Shown here in pieces: positions 50,870 to 58,863 of a DNA stretch of 58,863 nucleotides. The position numbers were made by a program, and so were the translations under genes. The DNA is taken from contig DLRW01000034.1 of assembly GCA_002501205.1 (NCBI GenBank), positions 1 to 58,863 of the forward strand. The letters are read 5' to 3'. Under the pieces are notes generated by a model, which was given only the letters and a program-made list of their open reading frames with translations, did no database searches and was not told the origin of the DNA. Position 1 is the stretch's first letter. Each line of letters opens with the position of its first letter. The DNA is from Flavobacteriales bacterium UBA7878. Lineage in GTDB: Bacteria; Bacteroidota; Bacteroidia; Flavobacteriales; Schleiferiaceae.

Positions 50870-51878
50870 TACAATCGCCGTAGCAGTTCTCAACTGGAAT
50901 GGTCAATCTTTACTAGAGCGCTATCTACCCAAATTGGTAGCTGACTCGAAAGGCCTCGGAAAAGTGTATCTGATAGATAATGCCAGCACAGATAACAGTA
51001 TTAGCTGGACCCAAGAAAAGCTTCCCGAAGTAGAGATCATAAAGCTGGACGACAATTATGGCTATGCCGGAGGCTATAATAAAGCCATTGCCCAATTAGA
51101 GGAAGAATTAGTGGTGTTAATCAATTCGGATATTGAATCGACACCCAATTGGTTGCAACCTATCGCAGCGAGATTTGCGGCAGAGCCTAAATTGGGTGCC
51201 TTGCAACCCAAGATTCTCGACCTAAAGGATCGCTCCAAATTTGAATACGCTGGAGCCAGTGGTGGTTATATGGATCGCCTGGGCTATGCCTTTTGTAGAG
51301 GTCGCCTCTTCGATGATTTGGAAAGAGATGAGGGGCAATACAACGACTATCAGGAATGTTTTTGGGCAACCGGAGCCTGCCTCGCAGTACGCAAATCTGC
51401 CTATAATGAGGTGCGCGGCTTATACGCGACCCTCTTTGCCCACATGGAGGAAATTGACCTTTGTTGGAAAATGCAAATCAATGGTTGGAAGATAGCAGTG
51501 GAACCGGCTAGCGAAGTCTATCACCTAGGAGGAGCAACCCTGGAAGCGGCCTCGCCTAAAAAAACCTACCTCAATTTTCGTAATAATCTGATCATCCTTT
51601 TCCTTAACCTCCCGCATTTGGAGTCCATGCGAATTATCTTCAGTCGCTTGCTTCTGGATGGCTTAGCCGGATTACGCCTTTTGATGCAAGGAAAGCTATC
51701 GCATGTTTGGGCTATTGTGAGAGCTCATTTCGCTTTCTATGGAATGTTTACCGAGCTTTATCGGGAGCGCGTAAAGCGAAAGCAAGAGCCTTTTAAAAAC
51801 ATGAAAGGCCTTTATTCCAAGAGCATCATTTGGGCCTATTTCGCCCAGAAAAAGCGGAAATTCTCAGATTTATTTTAA
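50862..51878 (+). CDS. Family 2 glycosyltransferase
   Basis: A 338-residue GT-A-fold glycosyltransferase. The N-terminus has AVAVLNWNGQSLLERYL and YLIDNASTDNS, then VVLINSDIES as the metal/nucleotide-binding acidic motif, and ATGACLAVRKSAY ... HMEEIDLCWK in the acceptor half. It resembles rhamnosyltransferase-like WbbL enzymes. The gene starts 8 bases before the acyltransferase stop, so both are made together and probably act in surface polysaccharide or lipid synthesis. Confidence 0.88.
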   Translation: MPDTIAVAVLNWNGQSLLERYLPKLVADSKGLGKVYLIDNASTDNSISWTQEKLPEVEIIKLDDNYGYAGGYNKAIAQLEEELVVLINSDIESTPNWLQPIAARFAAEPKLGALQPKILDLKDRSKFEYAGASGGYMDRLGYAFCRGRLFDDLERDEGQYNDYQECFWATGACLAVRKSAYNEVRGLYATLFAHMEEIDLCWKMQINGWKIAVEPASEVYHLGGATLEAASPKKTYLNFRNNLIILFLNLPHLESMRIIFSRLLLDGLAGLRLLMQGKLSHVWAIVRAHFAFYGMFTELYRERVKRKQEPFKNMKGLYSKSIIWAYFAQKKRKFSDLF

Positions 51879-52022
51879 CGATTTTCGACCAGCCTTAGCC
51901 TCTGACTATCAATAAAGGCCATATTGACTTTCCGAAATAAGAATCTGTTTAACAACAACTTACGAAAGGAAAGCACAAACAATTGCTCTATTTTCGGCGT
52001 TATATCTAAAACAGATAAATCA

Positions 52023-52805
52023 ATGAATTTTCGAAAAACCCTCCTAATCAGCATGAGTCTGATTAGTTTCACTTTTTTACAATCTTGTCAAGAAGATTCC
52101 GAGCCCAACAATCAAGAAGGTCAGGCTCAAGTCCGACTTAATTTAACCGATGCGCCTGGTCTCTACCAAGCCGTTTACATTGATTTACAAAATGTTGAAC
52201 TTAAGGTAGACAGCTCGGCCTGGATTAGCCTAAACACCCAAGCTGGTATCTATAATTTACTGGACTTTCAAAATGGTTTAGACACTCTTATTGGTCAAGC
52301 TTTCGTTCCCGCAGGTAAGCTGAACCAAATCCGATTAATCTTAGGCCCCAATAATTCTATTGTGACCGCTACAGATAGCGTGAGCCTCAAGGTTCCTTCG
52401 GGTAGCCAATCTGGTTTAAAGCTCTTGGTAAACTATACCTTACAAGCCGATTTGGTTTATGAGTTTAGCCTTGATTTCGACGCCCATCGTTCCATCGTAC
52501 TTAAGGGCAACGGCGACTACTCTCTAAAACCAGTAATCCGAGTTTTCACTAGCAGTAGTACCGGTAGCATCAGTGGCTTTATTCAGCCCGATTCTGTTAT
52601 GACCGGCCTTTTAGCACACAATACTTTAGGAGACTCAGCAGCCACCATTGCTGATACCAACACTGGTTATTTCTTATTAGCAGGCCTCAACCCAGGAACC
52701 TACACCGTTGAATTTAATCCTCAAGCGCCTTTCAATTTTAAGGACACTACTAATATTATGGTAAATGCGGGTCAGGTAACTGATTTAGACACCATTAGCT
52801 TATAA
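52023..52805 (+). CDS. DUF4382 lipoprotein
   Basis: A 260-residue exported lipoprotein. The signal peptide ends in a lipobox FLQSC (Cys near residue 21), and the start at 52023 puts a basic n-region (NFRKT) before the hydrophobic stretch. The DUF4382 domain follows (RLNLTDAPGLYQAVYIDL ... WISLNTQAGIYNLLDFQNG ... NQIRLILGPNN), then a carboxypeptidase-regulatory-like beta domain (GSISGFIQPDS ... GLNPGTYTVEF). Conserved in marine Bacteroidota; function unknown. Confidence 0.85.
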   Translation: MNFRKTLLISMSLISFTFLQSCQEDSEPNNQEGQAQVRLNLTDAPGLYQAVYIDLQNVELKVDSSAWISLNTQAGIYNLLDFQNGLDTLIGQAFVPAGKLNQIRLILGPNNSIVTATDSVSLKVPSGSQSGLKLLVNYTLQADLVYEFSLDFDAHRSIVLKGNGDYSLKPVIRVFTSSSTGSISGFIQPDSVMTGLLAHNTLGDSAATIADTNTGYFLLAGLNPGTYTVEFNPQAPFNFKDTTNIMVNAGQVTDLDTISL

Positions 52806-52825
52806 TACTCTTTTGAAGGGGGTAT

Positions 52826-52862
52826 AAAAAAAGCCACCTCGGTTAATCCGAGGCGGCTTTTT
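52826..52862. terminator. Bidirectional terminator
   Basis: GCCACCTCGG-TTAAT-CCGAGGCGGC (one mismatch) is flanked by A7 and T5. It lies between the convergent lipoprotein and acyl-CoA ligase genes. Confidence 0.85.
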
Positions 52863-52880
52863 CATTTCTTTAACCTGAGC

Positions 52881-54719
52881 CTAGTGCCCAGGTTTATGGC
52901 CGTAAATACGCTCGTAATGATCTTGATGCAGAGACTGCACAATACGACGTTTCAACTTCATGGTCGGCGTTAATTCACCCGAATCTACCGTCCAGGCATG
53001 ATCGCTCAACTCTATTTTCTTCACCTGTTCCCATTTCCCGAAGTGGCGATTAATCGCTTCTACATCCTGGAAAATCCGCGCTTTAATCTTCTCGTTCTGA
53101 GTCACTTCTTTTTCGGATCCATATTCCAATCCCTTACGCTTGCAATAGGATTTCAAGAATTCAAAATCAGGCTGAACGATGGCCGCAGGATGCTTCTCAC
53201 CCTCACCAATCACCATAATTTGCTCAATAAAGTGACTTTCCTTAAATCGAGTTTCCATTAACTGAGGGGCGATATACTTACCACCACTGGTCTTAAATAT
53301 CTCCTTCTTGCGATCGGTAATTTTTAAGAAGTCGCCATCTACAAATTCACCGATATCACCAGTATGGAACCAGCCATCTTCACTTAATACTTCAGCGGTA
53401 GCTTCCGGCTTATTGTAATAGCCCAACATTACATTAGGACCTTTACAGAGGATTTCACCATCCTCAGCAATCTTCACTTCTACATTGCGAATTAGGCGAC
53501 CTACCGTACCAATGCGCTTTTGATCCACATCCGGACCATTCACCGATATTACCGGTGAGGTCTCCGTTAAACCATAGCCTTCCTGGATATTCACCCCGGC
53601 CGCTGAGAATATGCGAATCAAACGTGGATTTAAAGCGGCTGAACCACTGGCAATAGCCTTTACCCGACCGCCGAGGGCTTCCATCCATTTGCTGAATATC
53701 AACTTCCGAACTATGGCTAGCTTCAATTTATATAGGCCCCCTTTTCCGGTGAGCTCATATTCTTCACCCAGCTCAATGGCCCAAAAGAAGAGCTTCTTTT
53801 TAATTCCGCTAAGCTCAGAACCCTTTGCAACAATACGGTCGTAAATCTTCTCTAATAGGCGGGGAACCGCGGTGAAAATAGTAGGTTTTAATTCGCGGAT
53901 ATTATCCCCAATGCTATCCATGCTTTCTGCATAGTAAATAGGCACACAGGCATAGCAATAGAGGTAAATCAGCATTCGCTCATAAACATGACAAAGCGGC
54001 AAGAAACTCAATGCCAATTCATTATCACCCTTTGTTGGAATACGTGGAAAGGAATCCAAACTATTCGAGGCAATATTCTGATGCGAGAGCATCACCCCTT
54101 TAGGTCTGCCGGTAGTTCCTGAAGTATAAATAAGGGTCGCTAAATCTTCCGTTTTCACAGCTTTCATACGCTGCTCCAATACCTCTTGATGGGTATTACT
54201 TTCCCCCATGGCCATAAAATCCATCCAATTGGGTGCATTGGGCACCTGATCAAAAGTGTAGATTTCGGCCAGGCCTTCTACCTTTTCTTTAATGTGGATG
54301 ATCTTTTCGTACAGCGCTTCATCCGAAACAAAAACCAGTTTTACACCGGCATCATTAAAGATATACTCATAATCGTCTTCCGAAATAGTTGGATAAACCG
54401 GCACATCCACGCAGCCGGCTTGCAGGGTACCGATATCAAGAATATTCCATTCCCAACGGTTATTGGTAGAAGCTACTGCCACTTTATCCCCGGGCTGCAA
54501 ACCAGCTTCAATCAGCGCTCGGCCAAATTGATCACTTAAGTCAACATATTCCTGGGTGGATATCTTTTTCCACTTCCCATCTACCTTCGTAGCTAGTGAA
54601 TCTACTAAAGGCTTATTATTCAATTGAAAGCGTGGGAAATCAAATAATCGAGTCGGCGTATCTCCTTTCATATATTCCTGCAAAATCTTGTGGATGCTAA
54701 ATATAGCGGAAAAAGCCAT
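52881..54719 (-). CDS. Long-chain fatty acid-CoA ligase
   Basis: A 612-residue AMP-forming acyl-CoA synthetase that activates fatty acids with ATP and CoA. Motif A1 YTSGTTGRPKGVMLSH near residue 193, the QEGYGLTETSP motif near 378, the GWFHTGDIG motif near 448, and KITDRKKEIFKTSGGKYI near 467 with the adenylate-binding region. No signal peptide. A typical chromosomal housekeeping or lipid-metabolism gene of the FadD/FAA type. Confidence 0.93.
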   Translation of the reverse strand: MAFSAIFSIHKILQEYMKGDTPTRLFDFPRFQLNNKPLVDSLATKVDGKWKKISTQEYVDLSDQFGRALIEAGLQPGDKVAVASTNNRWEWNILDIGTLQAGCVDVPVYPTISEDDYEYIFNDAGVKLVFVSDEALYEKIIHIKEKVEGLAEIYTFDQVPNAPNWMDFMAMGESNTHQEVLEQRMKAVKTEDLATLIYTSGTTGRPKGVMLSHQNIASNSLDSFPRIPTKGDNELALSFLPLCHVYERMLIYLYCYACVPIYYAESMDSIGDNIRELKPTIFTAVPRLLEKIYDRIVAKGSELSGIKKKLFFWAIELGEEYELTGKGGLYKLKLAIVRKLIFSKWMEALGGRVKAIASGSAALNPRLIRIFSAAGVNIQEGYGLTETSPVISVNGPDVDQKRIGTVGRLIRNVEVKIAEDGEILCKGPNVMLGYYNKPEATAEVLSEDGWFHTGDIGEFVDGDFLKITDRKKEIFKTSGGKYIAPQLMETRFKESHFIEQIMVIGEGEKHPAAIVQPDFEFLKSYCKRKGLEYGSEKEVTQNEKIKARIFQDVEAINRHFGKWEQVKKIELSDHAWTVDSGELTPTMKLKRRIVQSLHQDHYERIYGHKPGH

Positions 54720-54766
54720 AAATGTTAAGCTGACACCAATGATATCGAGCTATTCTATTTAAGAAT

Positions 54767-55672
54767 TCAGACCTTTTGATCCCGGAATTTTTGGTGAAAG
54801 TTTTTCAAGTTCTGTAAAGCCTTTTCAGGAAAAGGATCAAATACGGCATTGGAGCGTCTATAATGCCAATCCTCCAAAATGGCCGAGCGCTCCTTTCCGT
54901 CAAAAAAGGCTCTACGCCCGCGCTTTACCCGTTTAAAAAATGCTTCAGTGCGGTACCAATAATGTTTGATGTGGCCGGGCTCAATTAATACCCGCTTTTG
55001 CCCCGGACGAAATCTCTGTCCATCACTCCAATACAAGGGAGCCAAAGGTGAATAGTTGGGGGAATGCGGATTCTTATTAAAATAGCGTGCGCCGTATCCT
55101 GAGCGAATCACAGTCTTTACTTGCTGATTCTCTTCATGTCCATCCGGGAAACGACGATTGAGTTTTTCCAGCATCCATTCGCCATCCGCTAAATCTTCTT
55201 GATGCGCTGTACCATATATCAGCCAATTGAAGACTAATCCCGAAGCATTGTGAGGCGCATTCTTCAATACAGAGTGATAACCTTCATCGCAGTACCAAAA
55301 CTCATCACTGTCTAAGAAAGCGATCCATTCGTATTTTTTGGCGGCTTTCGCCGAAATGCGCTTTTTATGGTATTCCTCGCGGGTATAAAAATCAGGATGA
55401 TTTATGCTGTTCTCGACTTCCACTAATCCTGCTTCCAAATAAGGCTTAAGTACTTCTTGCCAATGATCACTACTATTATCATTGGTTAAATAAATATGCT
55501 TGATCCCTTGCGATAGATGATACTCGATCCACTCCGCTAAAAAGGGGGCCTCATCCTTAAACATGGCATGCAGGGCTATTTGCCCATTGCGCTGCTTGGG
55601 CTTCAGCCAATAATCCAAAGTACTGAGGATTTTAACCGCCCCATTCCGAATGCGATAGGACCAATTTGCCAT
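54767..55672 (-). CDS. Glycosyltransferase, family 92/GT2_4-like
   Basis: A 301-residue cytoplasmic glycosyltransferase. ALHAMFKDEAPFLAEWIEYH and HIYLTNDNSSD near the start, then the acidic metal-binding motif FLDSDEFW near residue 118, and a C-terminal HYWYRTEAFFKRVKRG. Such enzymes decorate surface glycans. The start overlaps the stop of the amidohydrolase gene (TAATG). Confidence 0.82.
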   Translation of the reverse strand: MANWSYRIRNGAVKILSTLDYWLKPKQRNGQIALHAMFKDEAPFLAEWIEYHLSQGIKHIYLTNDNSSDHWQEVLKPYLEAGLVEVENSINHPDFYTREEYHKKRISAKAAKKYEWIAFLDSDEFWYCDEGYHSVLKNAPHNASGLVFNWLIYGTAHQEDLADGEWMLEKLNRRFPDGHEENQQVKTVIRSGYGARYFNKNPHSPNYSPLAPLYWSDGQRFRPGQKRVLIEPGHIKHYWYRTEAFFKRVKRGRRAFFDGKERSAILEDWHYRRSNAVFDPFPEKALQNLKNFHQKFRDQKV

Positions 55673-57288
55673 TAGAGACTGTAGAGAAATTCACCATTAA
55701 TTGCGGTTGCCTTCACTTCCAGATTGGAGAACTCATCGGCCTTCAGCTTTTTTAAATCGCGATCCATCACAATGAAATCGGCGTAATAACCACGCTCCAA
55801 TAATCCTTTCACTTCTTCTTCAAAACTGGCATAGGCACCAGACCAAGTCATGCCTTTTAAGGCTTCATCAAAACTAAGCGCTTCCTCGGCTCTAAACCCC
55901 CCTTCTGGATAGGCATTGGCGTCTACGCGAAAGCGGGCTGCTCTAAAAGTATTGAGGGGATTAATATCCTCTACCGGAAAATCGGTGCCCAAGGGCAAAA
56001 CCAATTCCTGATCTAAAAAGCTTTGCGCACGGTAGGCATACTGAACGGCATCAGGCCCCAGCCTTTCCTCCGCCCAATACATATCTGAGGTGGCATGTGT
56101 AGGCTGAATTGAAGGAATTACGCCCAGAGCCTTCATATCTTCCAAATCCTGAGGATGCACCACCTGCGCATGTTCAATCCGCCAACGATGATTACGATTA
56201 TGCAAATACCCCACGCCAAAGATTTGCGTGGCTAAGCGGTTGGCCGAATCCCCAATGGCATGAATGGCCATTTGCCACTTTTGATGACTCAAGGAATCAG
56301 CCATCTCTAAAAAGTAATTGGTGGGCTTTAATTGCAGGCCATAATTTCCAGGATCATCCGCATAGGAATTTAAAAGCAAAGCTCCACGGGATCCCAAAGC
56401 ACCATCCAAATAAAACTTCACCGTTTTTAACCTAAAGCGCGGCTCTTCCATCGGCCCTCTGGCAAAATAATAGGCCAAAGAAGCGGAATCATCCGAGACC
56501 ATCACATTGAGGCGCAGCTTTAATTCACCACTCTCACTTAGGTCCTGTAAAACCTGAATGTCCTTCTTTTTAAGCCCGGCATCAGTAATAGAAGTTAAGC
56601 CTGCATGGAGGCAGAATTCCTGGGCTTTTAAGATCAATTCTTTATCTCGCTCCGGATCATTCTCAGGTTCTTCAATGAGATCTACTGCATTATCAATTAA
56701 GATACCCTTAGCTAAATCAATAGTCCCACCGGCCAACTTTGTGGATGCATTAATCCCGGCATAGTCCAAAGCCGCTTGATTGGCAATAGCCGCATGTCCA
56801 TCAATTCGCTTCAAGAGAACTGGAGTATGAGGATAAAGCGAATCCAAAGCTCTTCGATCTGGGAATTCCTTGCTTTCCCAATCATTCTGATCCCAACCTC
56901 TACCTAAGAGAAAATCATTGGGATTCTTTTCAGCAAAATTCTGCAAACGCTCCAGACATTCTTGCCAAGATTGGGTAGCCACTAAATTCACTCTTCCTAA
57001 ACTGCGGGCATAACCTAAAAAATGGGCATGGGCATCATTAAAACCTGGGTAGATATACATGCCCTCAAAAATCTTAGTGGCTTGTGGCTTGTAGGCCGAT
57101 TCTAATTCTTTCTGGCTGCCCGTTGCCCAAACCTTACCTTCTTTAATTACCATAGCCTGGGCGGTTTCCCCTGCTTTGAGATAAATCTGCTTGGCCACCA
57201 CCAATAGATCTACCGGTACCTTTTTGGCTTCTGTTTGACAAGAAACCGAAGACAGCAAAATCAGGAGAGCGAAAAAAATACGGGCCAT
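55672..57288 (-). CDS. Exported amidohydrolase (YtcJ-like)
   Basis: A 538-residue lipoprotein if the ATG at 57288 is used (ARIFFALLILLSSVSC lipobox); the frame is open further upstream but that adds an unlikely leader. The metal-dependent hydrolase core has GFNDAHAHFLG (the HxH motif), the AIHAIGDSANR His, RIEHAQVVHPQD, and LGTDFPVEDINP with the metal-binding Asp. The amidohydrolase_3 family acts on N-substituted amides; the natural substrate is unknown. Confidence 0.88.
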   Translation of the reverse strand: MARIFFALLILLSSVSCQTEAKKVPVDLLVVAKQIYLKAGETAQAMVIKEGKVWATGSQKELESAYKPQATKIFEGMYIYPGFNDAHAHFLGYARSLGRVNLVATQSWQECLERLQNFAEKNPNDFLLGRGWDQNDWESKEFPDRRALDSLYPHTPVLLKRIDGHAAIANQAALDYAGINASTKLAGGTIDLAKGILIDNAVDLIEEPENDPERDKELILKAQEFCLHAGLTSITDAGLKKKDIQVLQDLSESGELKLRLNVMVSDDSASLAYYFARGPMEEPRFRLKTVKFYLDGALGSRGALLLNSYADDPGNYGLQLKPTNYFLEMADSLSHQKWQMAIHAIGDSANRLATQIFGVGYLHNRNHRWRIEHAQVVHPQDLEDMKALGVIPSIQPTHATSDMYWAEERLGPDAVQYAYRAQSFLDQELVLPLGTDFPVEDINPLNTFRAARFRVDANAYPEGGFRAEEALSFDEALKGMTWSGAYASFEEEVKGLLERGYYADFIVMDRDLKKLKADEFSNLEVKATAINGEFLYSL

Positions 57289-57340
57289 AAGCTGAATTTT
57301 GGTAAAGATAATTATTGCCGCGAGGGGAAAATAGGCGCAT

Positions 57341-57373
57341 AAAAAAACCGCTTCGGCAAAAGCCAAAACGGTT
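57341..57373 (-). terminator. Terminator of the small membrane-protein gene
   Basis: On the minus strand AACCGTTTTGGC pairs with GCCGAAGCGGTT (two G-U pairs) and is followed by T7. It lies downstream of the gene ending at 57402. Confidence 0.75.
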
Positions 57374-57401
57374 TCTTAAAAATATGATATAAAGCTTAGG
57401 A

Positions 57402-57575
57402 CTAAGCCTCTTCCTCTTTATAGCCAATCATCTTGTAGGCTAATTTAGGAGCCACTTGCTCTAAGCCAATAAGGGTTAACCAATAGCCTACAAAGAGACC
57501 CAAGAATAGCAACATGCTGAAACCCATCAAGAAGATGAACAAAAAGATAAAGAATCCTAATACTTTGGTGAACAT
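57402..57575 (-). CDS. Small membrane protein
   Basis: 57 residues from the ATG at 57575, with one long hydrophobic stretch (VLGFFIFLFIFLMGFSMLLFLGLFVGYWL, probably one or two helices) and a charged tail (GYKEEEA). A longer frame starting upstream adds a hydrophilic leader and is less likely. Divergent from the 103-residue membrane-protein gene. Function unknown. Confidence 0.6.
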   Translation of the reverse strand: MFTKVLGFFIFLFIFLMGFSMLLFLGLFVGYWLTLIGLEQVAPKLAYKMIGYKEEEA

Positions 57576-57645
57576 CGTTGGTAAATTTGTGGCCGCTAAA
57601 GTACAGCAAAAACTCAATCCACTAAAGTCCTAAACACCATTTTTC

Positions 57646-57957
57646 ATGAGTCTGCGCAAATTCCTCACCTTCAGCGCCCTAATCTGCGCCTTGTTTTGCA
57701 TCTACCTGGGATACTTCGGTTTGGAACAAGAGTTTTGGCAAAAGCTATTTGTGGCAGTACAGGCCAGCAGCTCCGGGCAATGGGACAACCCTCCTGAATG
57801 GACCTTGGGCTTTCGCTGGATGGGCTACCTCTTAATCGCCTTTAATTTAGCCCTCTATTTTTTGGGCAAAAATTGGCACCGCGGCCTCTACCTCGGTATT
57901 TTTGTACTCACTTTGCTGTTGACGGTTTTCATCAGCAGCTGGATAATTACACACTAA
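57646..57957 (+). CDS. Small inner-membrane protein with three or four helices
   Basis: 103 residues with hydrophobic segments at about 6-25, 60-72 and 80-100. No family is recognised. It precedes fumC by 18 bases and may share its transcript. Confidence 0.65.
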   Translation: MSLRKFLTFSALICALFCIYLGYFGLEQEFWQKLFVAVQASSSGQWDNPPEWTLGFRWMGYLLIAFNLALYFLGKNWHRGLYLGIFVLTLLLTVFISSWIITH

Positions 57958-57975
57958 ACTCTCAAATTCAAGAAT

Positions 57976-58863
57976 ATGGATTACCGTATCGAAAAGGACA
58001 CCATGGGCGAAGTTCATGTGCCCGCCGATAAGTATTGGGGTGCGCAAACCGAGCGTAGCCGTAACAATTTTAAGATCGGAGCTGCAGCCAGCATGCCCAT
58101 CGAAATCGTGCATGGCTTTGCTTATTTGAAAAAAGCAGCCGCTCACGCCAATGCAGATTTAGGTGTTCTTCCGGTAGAAAAGAGAGATCTCATTTCTAAA
58201 GTTTGTGATGAAATTTTAAGCGGCAGCCTCAATGATCAATTTCCATTGGTTATCTGGCAAACCGGTTCCGGCACCCAAAGCAATATGAATGTAAATGAGG
58301 TGGTAGCCAACCGCGCTCATGTAATTGCGGGCAACAAATTGGGTGAGGGCGAGCGCATGATTCACCCAAATGATGACGTAAATAAAAGCCAGTCTTCTAA
58401 CGACACCTTCCCTACCGGTATGCATATTGCTGCTTATAAGATGATCGTAGAAACCACCATTCCAGGAGTAAAGCAATTACGCGATACCCTGGCGGCTAAA
58501 TCCGAAGCCTATAAAAATGTGGTGAAAATTGGCCGTACGCACTTAATGGACGCTACCCCCTTAACCTTGGGTCAGGAGTTTAGTGGCTATGTATCGCAAT
58601 TAGACCACGGTTTAAAAGCCCTCAACAATACTTTGGATCACCTTTCGGAAGTGGCCTTAGGTGGTACTGCGGTTGGAACTGGAATTAATACGCCCGAAGG
58701 TTATGCCGAATTAGTAGCGAAAAAAATCGCTGAATTCACTGGTATGCCTTTCCGTTCGGCCGACAATAAATTTGAAGCTTTAGCAGCACATGATGCCCTG
58801 GTAGAAACTCATGGCGCCTTAAAGCAATTGGCAGTTTCTTTAATGAAAATCGCGAATGATATT
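57976..58863 (+). CDS. fumC: Fumarate hydratase class II (partial)
   Basis: The TCA-cycle enzyme that hydrates fumarate to malate. The ATG is at 57976; the gene runs off the right edge after about 296 residues. Family motifs: WGAQTERSRNNFKIG near the start, WQTGSGTQSNMNVNEV near 94, NDDVNKSQSSNDTFPT near 135, and VKIGRTHLMDATPLTLGQE near 181. The signature GSSxMPxKxN lies beyond the window. Intact as far as seen. Confidence 0.95.
   Translation, partial: MDYRIEKDTMGEVHVPADKYWGAQTERSRNNFKIGAAASMPIEIVHGFAYLKKAAAHANADLGVLPVEKRDLISKVCDEILSGSLNDQFPLVIWQTGSGTQSNMNVNEVVANRAHVIAGNKLGEGERMIHPNDDVNKSQSSNDTFPTGMHIAAYKMIVETTIPGVKQLRDTLAAKSEAYKNVVKIGRTHLMDATPLTLGQEFSGYVSQLDHGLKALNNTLDHLSEVALGGTAVGTGINTPEGYAELVAKKIAEFTGMPFRSADNKFEALAAHDALVETHGALKQLAVSLMKIANDI

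Noticed and set aside
1..58863. CRISPR arrays or insertion sequences
   Set aside because: No regularly spaced direct repeats and no transposase-like product were seen. Repeats found are short att, arm and palindromic sites.

Overview
The window comes from a member of the Bacteroidota, probably a marine Flavobacteriales (Schleiferiaceae/Cryomorphaceae-like). The evidence is family content: a GWxTD protein, a DUF4382 lipoprotein, an IntDOT-like tyrosine recombinase with Ser in place of the first catalytic Arg, RteC, and DUF4248- and DUF6549-like proteins. Ordinary chromosome lies at the left edge (1-about 312) and from the tRNA-Ser gene to the right edge (48273-58863: GWxTD protein, lipid A-type acyltransferase, glycosyltransferases, acyl-CoA ligase, amidohydrolase, fumC).

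Between them sits one integrated element of about 48 kb. It is bounded by a 15-bp direct repeat (315-329 and 48271-48285) that is the 3' end of tRNA-Ser(UGA). The integrase gene lies next to the tRNA. The chromosomal tRNA terminator is stranded at the far (left) end, and the element supplies a substitute terminator beside the intact tRNA. I see no relaxase, coupling protein or conjugation (Tra) genes.

Layout from left to right. (1) A mercury-resistance operon (merA, merP-like, merTP, ArsR-type regulator; minus strand). (2) A non-coding region with strong GGCAAT/ATTGCC palindromes, then a control and replication block (RteC, excisionase-like HTH, Toprim primase/P-loop helicase; plus strand). 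(3) An eight-gene defence locus (7870-25265, minus): AbiEi-like regulator, nucleotidyltransferase, HsdM, HsdS, a NERD/double kinase/P-loop protein related to PglW, a 520-aa protein, an 1800-aa nuclease/HerA ATPase, and a PP2C phosphatase. It closely resembles the methylation-associated defence system (MADS). (4) A long, tightly overlapping minus-strand operon (43329 down to 26290). It begins with about 18 small genes that look like virion and lysis genes of a tailless, membrane-containing phage (many one-pass membrane proteins, short beta-rich proteins, fibre/spike modules, a glucosaminidase, a holin-like and a DUF6549-like protein). It ends with a methylase/JAB/helicase/RecA-like DNA module. 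(5) A plus-strand cassette (43477-46432) with a Cys-rich small protein, a membrane-anchored S1-repeat protein and a PLD nuclease, which is a candidate uncharacterised defence system. (6) A DUF4248 protein and the integrase.

Reading it together, this looks like a temperate tailless phage, or a phage-derived element, with CTnDOT-like control genes. It carries mercury resistance, a MADS-like system and a second possible defence cassette. The most unusual small-scale signals are: a C-terminal peptide shared by two neighbouring proteins despite synonymous divergence; a dnaX-type A-AAA-AAG slip site that would add a membrane anchor to the phage lysozyme; a poly-A reading-frame break inside the PLD gene; and near-identical palindromes at the integrase and MADS promoters.
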